A stretch of DNA of 46,748 nucleotides from Spirochaetia bacterium (GTDB lineage: Bacteria > Spirochaetota > Spirochaetia > Treponematales > Treponemataceae), in NCBI GenBank assembly GCA_900769975.1, contig CAAGIR010000048.1, positions 1 to 46,748 of the forward strand, in the 5' to 3' direction. Shown here piece by piece: positions 1 to 6,668 of the stretch; position 1 is the stretch's first letter, and each line of letters starts with the position of its first letter. A model generated the notes under the pieces. It was not told the DNA's origin. It saw only the letters and a program-made list of their open reading frames with translations, and did no database searches. Position numbers and translations under genes: made by a program.

Positions 1-2
1 CT

Positions 3-1214
3 TCAAGTAAAACACTTGAACTTGCCCAAAGCCTTTATGAAAAGCACAAATGCCTTTCTTATCCAAGAACACCATCATCTGTTTTGGGTGATGACGATGT
101 AGAACTGTTCAGAGAAAAGTTTGAGCTTTTAAAAACCAAATATTCTATTTCACAATTTTGCAATACAAGCTTGATAACAAAAGACAATAAACACATCTTT
201 AATTCAAAGAAGCTTGATTCTCACCATGCCTTGATTCCGCTGGATTTTATTCCAGAGACAGCAACACAAGCAGAAAAAAATATATATGAAATTGTTTTAA
301 GACATTTCTTTTTAAGCTGTATGCCTATCTGTGTTTATGATGAAAAAACACTGTGGATTACAAACGGTGAGTATAAATATAAGGCAACATTAAAAACAAT
401 CGTTGAGGAAGGCTGGAAAAAAGCAGAACAGCAATTAGCGCCAAATGGCGCTAAAAAGAATGAAGAAGAAGATTCACTTCAAAAATTTGATGAAAAAACC
501 TGTATCTTGAAAAATACAGAAATCGTAAAGAAAATGACGACTCCCAAAAAAGAGTTTACGGAAACCAGCCTCCTGGCATTTATGGAAAACCCGACAATGG
601 AAGATTCGGATGAAAAACTTGTAGGACTTGGTACTCCGGCCACACGAGGTAATATTCTTTCTAAACTCGAAGAATACAAGTATGTTACAAAGCTTAATAA
701 GAAATACTACGCTACGGAAAAAGCATTTTTCCTTTTAAAACTTTTATTTAAAAATCCGCTTACAGCAAAAATAGCGAGCATAAATCAGACAACACAATGG
801 GAAAAACAGCTTGAATATTCTCCAGAAACTTTTGAAAAGCAGATTATACAGTATATCAGAGACTGTGTAAAAACTCATCCAGAAATTGAAAACTATGAAA
901 AGCAGGGATTAGGAAAATGTCCTTTATGCGGTTCAAAGGTCTTTGAAGGCTCTAAAAGCTATTTCTGTGAGAAAATCAATAAAGAGCCAAAGTGTAATTT
1001 CATTATTTATAAAACGGCCTTCAATGCAACTATAACGAGCAATGATGTAAAACTGCTTCTTGAAGGAAAGCAGACTGGCATTAAATCTTGTAAAGGGAAA
1101 TCTGGAAAGCCTTACAAGGCAAAGTTTTCATTCAATACACAGACAATGAAAATTGAACAGACTTTTATAAATACATTCAGCAAAAAGAAATCAGCGCCAA
1201 ATGGCGCTAAATAG
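3..1214 (+). CDS. topB: DNA topoisomerase III (TopB-like), C-terminal part, 5' end outside the window
   Basis: Type IA topoisomerases relax DNA through a tyrosine-linked single-strand break; TopB copies are common on conjugative elements and plasmids. The frame is open from the left edge, so the start and the toprim domain lie outside the window. Visible are a YPRT motif near residue 20, matching the YPRTDS region that follows the active-site tyrosine in this family, then a core segment ending in GLGTPATRGNIL, which matches the TopB GIGTPATR motif. A zinc-ribbon-like tail (CPLCG...FCEKINKEPKC) follows. An in-frame 20-bp palindrome coding LAPNGAK sits in a linker at 435-454, and a second copy forms the last codons before the stop at 1191-1210. 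A TTG at 84 is not a credible start because the homology continues upstream. The small genes downstream on the same strand look like one transcription unit. Confidence 0.82.
   Translation, partial: SSKTLELAQSLYEKHKCLSYPRTPSSVLGDDDVELFREKFELLKTKYSISQFCNTSLITKDNKHIFNSKKLDSHHALIPLDFIPETATQAEKNIYEIVLRHFFLSCMPICVYDEKTLWITNGEYKYKATLKTIVEEGWKKAEQQLAPNGAKKNEEEDSLQKFDEKTCILKNTEIVKKMTTPKKEFTETSLLAFMENPTMEDSDEKLVGLGTPATRGNILSKLEEYKYVTKLNKKYYATEKAFFLLKLLFKNPLTAKIASINQTTQWEKQLEYSPETFEKQIIQYIRDCVKTHPEIENYEKQGLGKCPLCGSKVFEGSKSYFCEKINKEPKCNFIIYKTAFNATITSNDVKLLLEGKQTGIKSCKGKSGKPYKAKFSFNTQTMKIEQTFINTFSKKKSAPNGAK
435..454. repeat. 20-bp palindromic element, copy 1, in frame inside topB
   Basis: TTAGCGCCAAATGGCGCTAA is a palindrome apart from its centre. 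It is read as LAPNGA plus K in the topB frame and falls in a linker between two conserved blocks. Only one of its three frames lacks a stop codon (the others read TAG or TAA), and that is the frame used here. Confidence 0.9.
1191..1210. repeat. 20-bp palindromic element, copy 2, at the 3' end of topB
   Basis: TCAGCGCCAAATGGCGCTAA differs from copy 1 by one base. It encodes SAPNGAK, the last residues before the TAG stop of topB, in the same frame as copy 1. Confidence 0.9.
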
Positions 1215-1227
1215 AAGAGGTAAAAAA

Positions 1228-1350
1228 ATGATTGTTATTATTAAAGGAATTGTGACAGTTGTGGTAATTTTATTTAGTTGTTTATTTGCAGTCGGTTCAA
1301 TCCTAATTAACTATGAAAGGACGAAATTTTGCAAAGGAGAACTTAAATAA
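1228..1350 (+). CDS. 40-residue single-pass membrane microprotein
   Basis: A short frame starts at an ATG eight bases after AGAGG, a good ribosome binding site. It encodes 40 residues whose positions 2-27 are almost entirely hydrophobic (MIVIIKGIVTVVVILF...), followed by a charged tail, so it is probably a small inner-membrane protein with the tail in the cytoplasm. Its TAA overlaps the ATG of the next gene by one base (TAATG), which suggests translational coupling. I recognise no family. Real coding status rests on the binding site, the overlap and the coherent transmembrane profile. Confidence 0.6.
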   Translation: MIVIIKGIVTVVVILFSCLFAVGSILINYERTKFCKGELK

Positions 1351-1580
1351 TGGATTGCCTGATTAAAGAGAATATTTCTGTTCTGCCACGAAAATACTGG
1401 CTGACTCCTGGAAAAGAAGAGAATAAAAAAGAATATTCAAAAAAGGAATCTGTCACAAATGTAACTGCATTAATAATCTCAGCTCTTACAGAAACATTTC
1501 CAGAACTGGCAAAATGTCCTGAAAATAAATTCATAAATTTTCAGGATAAGGTATCAAGAATATTATCACGGCTTAATTAG
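1350..1580 (+). CDS. Small hypothetical protein of the accessory region
   Basis: This encodes 76 residues, rich in Lys and Glu, with no motif I recognise. A strong binding site (AAAGGAGA, 1333-1340) precedes the ATG, which overlaps the stop of the upstream microprotein gene. The frame ends at a TAG that is part of palindrome copy 3, so the repeat itself supplies the stop codon. The original protein may have been longer before the element arrived. It lies in the topB-to-HTH run, consistent with a mobile-element operon. Confidence 0.6.
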   Translation: MDCLIKENISVLPRKYWLTPGKEENKKEYSKKESVTNVTALIISALTETFPELAKCPENKFINFQDKVSRILSRLN

Positions 1581-1599
1581 CGCCAATTGGCGCTAATTA
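1574..1599. repeat. Palindromic element, copy 3 (perfect 26-bp palindrome)
   Basis: The core TTAGCGCCAATTGGCGCTAA (1577-1596) is a perfect palindrome, and the symmetry extends three bases on each side. It overlaps the stop codon of the 76-residue gene and lies in the gap before the zinc-ribbon gene. As RNA it would form a stable hairpin. Confidence 0.9.
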
Positions 1600-1625
1600 G
1601 TTAAATAACACAAACAGGAGTATTT

Positions 1626-1949
1626 ATGAGCTATTGCAGGTATTGCGGAAGGGAAATTATGTATACCCGGACGGCAAATGAAAAATGGCTTCCTTATGAT
1701 GTTACCGGGGAGCCTCATTTTTGTAACAAAGAGGGTAAAAGCACAAAGAAAACAAGCGGCCTTGAAGTCTGTAAAACTTGCGGGAAACCTGTTTTTAAGA
1801 TGAAGGGAAAAACCGTGGACTATACCACACTTGAACTACATCTGTGTAAAAAAGGGGATGTAACAAGATATGAAAAATACAGAAAAGCCCATGATACACA
1901 ATTAGCGCCAAATGTCGCTAAAAGGAAAAAAAATGAACGCAGGAAGTAA
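1626..1949 (+). CDS. Zinc-ribbon protein of the mobile region
   Basis: This 107-residue basic protein has two CxxC knuckles, CRYCG near residues 4-8 and CKTCG near 49-53, and a Cys/His pair after each (HFC, HLC). This fits two zinc-binding ribbons that may bind nucleic acid or a protein partner. An AGGAG binding site lies just upstream of the ATG. Palindrome copy 4 is read in frame near the C terminus as LAPNVAK, and the protein ends in a Lys/Arg-rich tail that may exist only because the element extended the frame. The next gene starts inside this one. The family is not recognised. Confidence 0.7.
   Translation: MSYCRYCGREIMYTRTANEKWLPYDVTGEPHFCNKEGKSTKKTSGLEVCKTCGKPVFKMKGKTVDYTTLELHLCKKGDVTRYEKYRKAHDTQLAPNVAKRKKNERRK
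1902..1921. repeat. 20-bp palindromic element, copy 4, in frame in the zinc-ribbon gene
   Basis: TTAGCGCCAAATGTCGCTAA has one base change (G to T) from copy 1 that breaks the palindrome. It is read as LAPNVAK in the same frame as the other coding copies. The next gene begins 11 bases further on. Confidence 0.88.
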
Positions 1950-2478
1950 GGTATTCTGGCTTATCTATTTTCTGGTATGTGCAGTTATATTTTTCTTACG
2001 CAGTATAAAAGGGGCAAAACACTTCAGGACAATACAGACTGCAAAAAGAATTTATAAAAGAATAAATGCAATACAAAACGGCAATTCAGGATGGCTTTTG
2101 TCATATCTTAGAAAAATAGATCCTTTTGTATTTGAAGAACTGATTCTTCTTGCCTTCAAGAAGAAAGGATTCAGGATTAAAAGAAACAAAAGATACACGC
2201 ATGACGGAGGCATTGACGGAAAGTGTATAAGACATGGAGAAACCTTCATAATCCAGGCAAAGCGTTATTCAGATTACATAAAAGAAGAGCATGTAAGACA
2301 GTTTATAAAGGTCTGCCACTCTCACAAAAAACGAGGATATTTTATCCACACAGGAAAGACAGGGAACGAAACAAAAGAGCTTATAAGACAAAATCCGCAG
2401 ATTAAATTATTGAGCGGAGAAAGCCTTTATTCTCTTTTTTTACAAAACACCTCAGAAAATACAAAACTTTATTTTTAA
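1933..2478 (+). CDS. Membrane-anchored Mrr-like restriction endonuclease
   Basis: This 181-residue protein has one N-terminal membrane segment (about residues 6-24, VFWLIYFLVCAVIFFL) followed by a restriction-endonuclease-like fold. The nuclease part reads FEELILLAFKKKGF, then DGGIDGK and FIIQAKRY. Together these match the E, D and QxK catalytic pattern of Mrr-type nucleases (PD-(D/E)xK superfamily). I start it at the ATG at 1933, with AAAGGA directly upstream, rather than at 1912, where the first codons lie inside the palindrome. It overlaps the zinc-ribbon gene by 17 bases. Mrr domains cut modified DNA; a membrane-tethered version on a mobile element could act on incoming DNA or during conjugation, which is inference. 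Confidence 0.75.
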   Translation: MNAGSKVFWLIYFLVCAVIFFLRSIKGAKHFRTIQTAKRIYKRINAIQNGNSGWLLSYLRKIDPFVFEELILLAFKKKGFRIKRNKRYTHDGGIDGKCIRHGETFIIQAKRYSDYIKEEHVRQFIKVCHSHKKRGYFIHTGKTGNETKELIRQNPQIKLLSGESLYSLFLQNTSENTKLYF

Positions 2479-2487
2479 GGAAAATAT

Positions 2488-3066
2488 ATGATAACCAACG
2501 CAGAAGAAACAAAGATAAAGAAACTTTACCTCCAAAATAATACCTATAATGAAATATCAAAAGCCCTTAATGTTTCAAAGAAAGATATTATGAATTATAT
2601 AAAAAAATCAGAATTGCAAATCAAAAGAAAAGAAAGAAATATTCAGATAATCAGAAAAGGGCTTGAAGAAAATAAATCAAGAGAGGAGATTGCCCAATTA
2701 CTTGGTGTAGAACCTAATAAAGTTTCAAATCTTGCTGCATATTTTAAGATTCCGACTAACTTCAAGGAAATACGCCATAACAAACAAGAAATAACTATTC
2801 TTAATGAATATAAAGAAAAGCCTCGAAGCATTCAAAAAATGGCTTTTGAAACAGGAATATCTTATTCTTTTTGTAAAAAGACTTACGAAAAATACAATTT
2901 GAAAAGCATTGTTGTTCGTAATACAGAATACAGAAAACTTTCAAAGGAAGAAACAGACCAGATTATCAAAGAAATCAAAGAAGAAAACAAGACGCTTGCA
3001 CAGATTGGCAGGAATCACAATGTTTCAAGACAGTGGATAGCACATCTAAAAAAAACTAAATTGTGA
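2488..3066 (+). CDS. Multi helix-turn-helix DNA-binding protein
   Basis: This 192-residue basic protein is made of repeated helix-turn-helix units. Segments near residues 18-40 (YNEISKALNVSKKDIMNYIK), 60-85 (REEIAQLLGVEPNKVSNLA), 110-130 (IQKMAFETGISYSFCKKTY) and 165-188 (LAQIGRNHNVSRQWIAHLKK) each look like a trihelical HTH. An AAGGAAA site precedes the ATG. It may be a regulator or DNA-organising protein of the mobile element. Four HTH units could bind repeated or long palindromic sites, and a copy of the 20-bp palindrome follows the stop codon immediately, but any link between them is speculation. Confidence 0.7.
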   Translation: MITNAEETKIKKLYLQNNTYNEISKALNVSKKDIMNYIKKSELQIKRKERNIQIIRKGLEENKSREEIAQLLGVEPNKVSNLAAYFKIPTNFKEIRHNKQEITILNEYKEKPRSIQKMAFETGISYSFCKKTYEKYNLKSIVVRNTEYRKLSKEETDQIIKEIKEENKTLAQIGRNHNVSRQWIAHLKKTKL

Positions 3067-3086
3067 TTAGCGCCAATTGGAGCTAA
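3067..3086. repeat. 20-bp palindromic element, copy 5, directly after the multi-HTH gene
   Basis: TTAGCGCCAATTGGAGCTAA has one base off the perfect palindrome. It begins at the base after the TGA stop of the multi-HTH gene. It is the last copy I can find; I saw none in the remaining 43 kb. Confidence 0.88.
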
Positions 3087-3102
3087 TTAAACCACATCTT
3101 TA

Positions 3103-3131
3103 TTGACAGCAAAATAGCTCACAATTATATT
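3103..3131 (+). promoter_or_regulatory. Sigma70-type promoter of the transposase gene
   Basis: TTGACA (3103-3108), a 17-bp spacer and TATATT (3126-3131) lie 36 bases before the transposase ATG. This is close to consensus. Confidence 0.7.
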
Positions 3132-3166
3132 CAGTTTAAAACCATAATTTTAAGGACTGATAAATT

Positions 3167-4468
3167 ATGAGCGCTAAACTTACTCAACAACAAGAGGAAA
3201 GGAAAAAACTTATCCTCAAAGTAGTTAATAAAGAATTAACTACAAGGGAAGCTGCTGTTGAAGCAGGCCTTACAATCAGGGCTATTCAAAAAGCTGTACA
3301 GCGGTATAAAAAACATGGCGATGATTCTTTTGTTCACGGAAACATTGGCCGTATTCGTGAAGATCTCAGACGAGCCGAAGACAAAGCCAGAATCATTGAT
3401 ATTTTTCAGAATACCAGGGTAGATGGAGTAAATCCTTTTGAAGATATTACCTATGTTTTTTTCAAGGAGATACTTGAAGAAGACTTTCATATCAGAGGTT
3501 CTGTATTCTGGATAAAACATATCCTTAATGCCATTGGGTATTACTCTCCGATAAAACATAAGTGCAAAAATACAGCTGTTCATCTTATGAGGGAACGAAA
3601 AGAACATACAGGAGAACTTGTACAGGCTGACGGAACCCCTTACGACTGGTTCAAAGACGGCCACATGTACTGCATTCAGGGATTTATAGATGATGCTACT
3701 GGCTATCCAGTCGGCTTATATATGACAAAAAATGAATGTACTTTAGGATATGTAGAAGCTTTCAGAAACATGGCTGAAACTGACGGTATTCCAGAAGCCT
3801 TATATCCAGATAAAGCCGGAGTATTTTTTGTCAATCAGAAAACAAAGGATGATGAAAAACATCTTACACAGTTTGGACTTATGATGGAAAATCTTGGAGT
3901 AGACATGTTTCCGGCTCACAGTCCACAGGCCAAAGGAAGAATTGAGCGATTCTGGCAGACTATTCAGCACAGGCTTCCAAACCTGTTCCGTTTAAGAGGA
4001 ATAAAAACAATTGAACAGGCAAATAAATTCTTAAAAGAAGATTTTCCTAAAATCTATAAAAAATGGTTTCCTGTAAAGCCAAAATCAGATGAAACTCATT
4101 TTGTAAAAGCCGACATGAACGAAGTAAACAGCATCTTAAAGGCAACATTTCCAGGTCATATTGACAGGTCTGGTGTATTTCTACTCAAAGGTTACAGATT
4201 CTTTTGCCCTGAACTTACAGACAGAAAAATCTTGATACATTTGAATGAAAAAGAAGGTCTTTGGATTACAGATGCTGCAAATTCAGATAAACGATATTCA
4301 GTTACACTAGTAGAAACAGATACTACAGGAACAATGCCGGAAGTTATGAAAGACCTTATTGATAGAGTTTTCCTAAAAAACGCAAAGCCAAAATTTAGGG
4401 AAGTCTACTTTGATATTGATGATGTAGTTCTATCACAGGTCAAACCTAAACTTAAAAAAGCATCTTAG
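3167..4468 (+). CDS. ISNCY-type (IS1202-like) DDE transposase
   Basis: This 433-residue protein has an N-terminal HTH (residues about 10-48, TTREAAVEAGLTIRAIQKAV) and an rve-type integrase core. The catalytic triad can be read as Asp155 (LVQADGTPYDWF), Asp215 (ALYPDKAGVFF) and Glu260 (QAKGRIERFW), the arrangement of ISNCY/IS1202 transposases, which are usually about 430 residues long. A C-terminal beta-rich domain follows. The gene looks intact and has its own promoter. I could not define element ends: TATTGACA at 3101-3108 and TGTCAATA at 4597-4604 would make an 8-bp inverted repeat, but the first copy is also the -35 box. It sits at the edge between the accessory region and chromosome-like genes. 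Confidence 0.88.
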   Translation: MSAKLTQQQEERKKLILKVVNKELTTREAAVEAGLTIRAIQKAVQRYKKHGDDSFVHGNIGRIREDLRRAEDKARIIDIFQNTRVDGVNPFEDITYVFFKEILEEDFHIRGSVFWIKHILNAIGYYSPIKHKCKNTAVHLMRERKEHTGELVQADGTPYDWFKDGHMYCIQGFIDDATGYPVGLYMTKNECTLGYVEAFRNMAETDGIPEALYPDKAGVFFVNQKTKDDEKHLTQFGLMMENLGVDMFPAHSPQAKGRIERFWQTIQHRLPNLFRLRGIKTIEQANKFLKEDFPKIYKKWFPVKPKSDETHFVKADMNEVNSILKATFPGHIDRSGVFLLKGYRFFCPELTDRKILIHLNEKEGLWITDAANSDKRYSVTLVETDTTGTMPEVMKDLIDRVFLKNAKPKFREVYFDIDDVVLSQVKPKLKKAS

Positions 4469-4500
4469 TTTATAAAGTTAAAGAATAAATTTTCAAAACA

Positions 4501-4519
4501 AGCCTCTGAAAAAGAGGCT
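4501..4519 (+). terminator. Stem-loop after the transposase gene
   Basis: AGCCTCT (4501-4507) pairs perfectly with AGAGGCT (4513-4519) around a GAAAA loop, 33 bases after the transposase stop. No good U tract follows, so it may be a weak terminator or an RNA-stabilising hairpin. Confidence 0.5.
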
Positions 4520-4775
4520 AAACGTATTTTAAATAGAACTTCAAAATCTCACATAATTTACTAAAATATTGTATTAAGCCCCCTAAAAATAACCTGTGTC
4601 AATAATACACTCCGGTAAAAATACTGTAGAATTAAAAACAACAATAAAAAATAAAAAAAAAGTTAGCGAACTTTTAAAAAGTTGTTGACATGATAAGAAT
4701 TTTTCTGAAATACTTATGAAACACTTCTGTCACAAAACCGTATTACAAAAAATGGTGTGTAAGGCAAGATTTTGT
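4520..4775. other. Gene-free stretch between the transposase and the chromosome-like region
   Basis: This AT-rich stretch has no credible gene. It holds TGTCAATA at 4597-4604, a possible element end, a short palindrome AACTTTTAAAAAGTT near 4670-4686, and a TTGACA at 4685 without a good -10 box. It probably contains the junction between mobile DNA and the ancestral chromosome. Confidence 0.4.
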
Positions 4776-6347
4776 TTACTCTTGAACTGGCGTCAACGTG
4801 AATATTTTGCCTTCAGACGCATAACAATCGGTTGTGGTGATTTTTACTGGCGAAAAGATGATTGTATCATAATCTGTGACTATTTTTTCTACAGTTTTTT
4901 TGTTTACTTTTTCTGTAATTGTTTTTTCGCCGAATTCCAAAGAATAAGTTTCATGAAGGACAGTTGAATCTAAATCTGAAAGAAATTGAATTACGATGTA
5001 ATTTCCGATTGTCTGCAAAGAATAAATACCATTTTCTGTTTCCTGCGAATTTTCTTTTTCCAAACTATAGGAATAATCTGTAAATGATATTTTTGTCATT
5101 ACATCTGAAGAATTCCATACATTTTTTTTGAGCTGTTTTGAAAACTCTTCAATCGGCTGATTTTTGACTGTGTCAAATGCACTTTGCAAACTCATTTTTT
5201 TGTACTGACCGTCCCAAAGTGTATTTTCTTTGATTAAAAGATTTACTTCGTCGCGTATGGTAACTTTTATTTCATCTACATTTACAAGTGATATATCAAA
5301 ACGGCGATGAAGGTTCATAATATCTGCATTTACCGCTGTAAGATATATTCCGTTATGACGAAGTTTGCTGTCTTCCCATTCGTAAACTTCCTGTATATCT
5401 GAATACAACTGTACGATTTCTTTATCTTCATAATTAAAAAAGAGATAACGGATATTTGAATCTGTATTTGAAGTTTTGTACCATAGTCCATTTAAAAATG
5501 ATGCAAATGTTTCGATTGTTCCGTCCTGAATACGTGACAATTCTTTTGCAGCGAGTCTTCCTGCCGTTACACGAATTTCTCGTGCCAGTTCATATTTTTG
5601 TGTTACAGAATTCCATGTGTATTCCTGTTGAATTTGATTCTGATTTACGCCTGCTGAATTTGACTGTTCTTTATCTGAATTTTCTGATTCTTCTGATTTA
5701 TAAACCCATACAGAAAATGCTTCGCCTTTCGACATGGAAAGCGAATAAGAATCTGAACGTTCAATCTGCTGGATAAATACTGTTCCATCGCAGCGAAAAT
5801 CTCCAATGTTTACCAGAGAGCTTTCTCCGTTTTTATCTGTTTCACAATGGTAGATTTGCATAACATAATCGCCGCTGTCATTTACGCCCTGATATATTAA
5901 TGCAGTTTTATGTTCTCCTGCTATATCCATTCCTGTGTAAGAAAATGTTCTAGTTCTTGTAAATTCTGTGGGAATCGCAGGCAATCTTTGATATGTTCCT
6001 GTTTCTGAATCCATTAAGGCAACTACGATATTCAAGTTTTGTGAATTTGTTTTGCGTACAACGATAACTTCATCATCATATCCGTCGTTATTTATATCGA
6101 TTGTAAGTGTGCTGATTAAAGTTTCGCCTGTATATAATGGAACAAAAGTTTCATATTTTTCTGTTTCTATTGATGTTGATTTTTTTTCTGATTCTGATTC
6201 TGTGTTTTCTGAAGTTTTTGGCGTTACGATTTTTACCCAGGTGATGGATTTTTCGTCTTTTACAAATATTTTTTTTGAGGCAAAAAAGATTCCTGCCAGC
6301 AGGATTATTACGAGTAGAAATAAAAATGATACATATCTTGTCTTCAT
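4776..6347 (-). CDS. Membrane-anchored protein resembling Treponema pallilysin-related adhesins
   Basis: This 523-residue protein begins with an uncleaved-looking signal anchor (MKTRYVSFLFLLVIILLAGIF). A low-complexity Glu/Ser/Thr linker follows, then a segment like an FG-GAP/VCBS repeat (TLTIDINNDGYDDEVIVV) and beta-rich domains containing FLNGLWYKTS and RRFDISLVNVDEIKVTI. From memory, this order matches long Treponema proteins annotated as pallilysin-related adhesins, which carry a lipocalin-like part; I cannot confirm that by search. I see no clear HExxH metalloprotease motif. I take the ATG at 6347 rather than a TTG one codon earlier, because the promoter box ends seven bases before it. 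It should face the periplasm. Confidence 0.45.
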   Translation of the reverse strand: MKTRYVSFLFLLVIILLAGIFFASKKIFVKDEKSITWVKIVTPKTSENTESESEKKSTSIETEKYETFVPLYTGETLISTLTIDINNDGYDDEVIVVRKTNSQNLNIVVALMDSETGTYQRLPAIPTEFTRTRTFSYTGMDIAGEHKTALIYQGVNDSGDYVMQIYHCETDKNGESSLVNIGDFRCDGTVFIQQIERSDSYSLSMSKGEAFSVWVYKSEESENSDKEQSNSAGVNQNQIQQEYTWNSVTQKYELAREIRVTAGRLAAKELSRIQDGTIETFASFLNGLWYKTSNTDSNIRYLFFNYEDKEIVQLYSDIQEVYEWEDSKLRHNGIYLTAVNADIMNLHRRFDISLVNVDEIKVTIRDEVNLLIKENTLWDGQYKKMSLQSAFDTVKNQPIEEFSKQLKKNVWNSSDVMTKISFTDYSYSLEKENSQETENGIYSLQTIGNYIVIQFLSDLDSTVLHETYSLEFGEKTITEKVNKKTVEKIVTDYDTIIFSPVKITTTDCYASEGKIFTLTPVQE

Positions 6348-6354
6348 CAATGCA

Positions 6355-6383
6355 ATTATATAGAAGATTTATGTTTTTCTCAA
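6355..6383 (-). promoter_or_regulatory. Promoter giving a near-leaderless mRNA for the pallilysin-like gene
   Basis: On the minus strand TTGAGA (6383-6378), a 17-bp spacer and TATAAT (6360-6355) are followed after only seven bases by the ATG. There is no Shine-Dalgarno sequence. Confidence 0.65.
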
Positions 6384-6443
6384 GTTTATACCGTATTTTC
6401 TTTTATTTTTACAAAAGTTTTTTAATATGACTCAAACTTGTAC

Positions 6444-6472
6444 TTTACGTAAAATAAACAATATTTTATACT
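6444..6472 (+). promoter_or_regulatory. Promoter of ilvC
   Basis: TTTACG (6444-6449), a 17-bp spacer and TATACT (6467-6472). Transcription would begin near 6479, exactly where the GC-rich repeat begins, so the whole repeat becomes the leader of the ilvC mRNA, about 190 bases. Confidence 0.6.
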
Positions 6473-6480
6473 GTAAAATA

Positions 6481-6634
6481 GCGTGAGTGCATGGAGCAGT
6501 GCCGAAGGCAGCCACCGCAACGAAACGGAACGAAATGACCGAGCGCAGCGAGGAAATGAAGTGCAGTGTAGTGAGGAGGCCGAGGGTTACCGAGCTGCGT
6601 AACGCACGACCGTCTTTGACGGGCACGCCCGAAT
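6481..6634 (+). repeat. GC-rich dispersed repeat, copy A, in the ilvC leader
   Basis: A block far richer in GC than its surroundings fills most of the gap before ilvC. It shares GCCACCGCA, the GCGAGGA motif and a similar end with the block before cysS. Near its end CCGTC-TTT-GACGG (6610-6622) overlaps CGGGC-AC-GCCCG (6620-6631), two hairpins that cannot form together; the second is followed by AATTTTT. It may be a dispersed REP-like repeat, a structured leader, or both. No credible protein is encoded. Confidence 0.6.
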
Positions 6635-6668
6635 TTTTAAAATTAATAAAAAAAATAGAGGTATTTCA

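Noticed and set aside
1574..3086. CRISPR array or integron attC sites as an explanation for the palindromes
   Set aside because: Spacing is irregular (hundreds of bases), copies lie inside genes, and no cas genes or integron integrase are seen.
3101..4604. TATTGACA and TGTCAATA as terminal inverted repeats of the insertion sequence
   Set aside because: Only eight bases match, no target duplication is visible, and the left copy doubles as the -35 box. The ends remain undefined.
4685..4713. TTGACA near 4685 as an outward promoter of the insertion sequence
   Set aside because: No acceptable -10 box at 16-18 bases, and the next gene is on the opposite strand.
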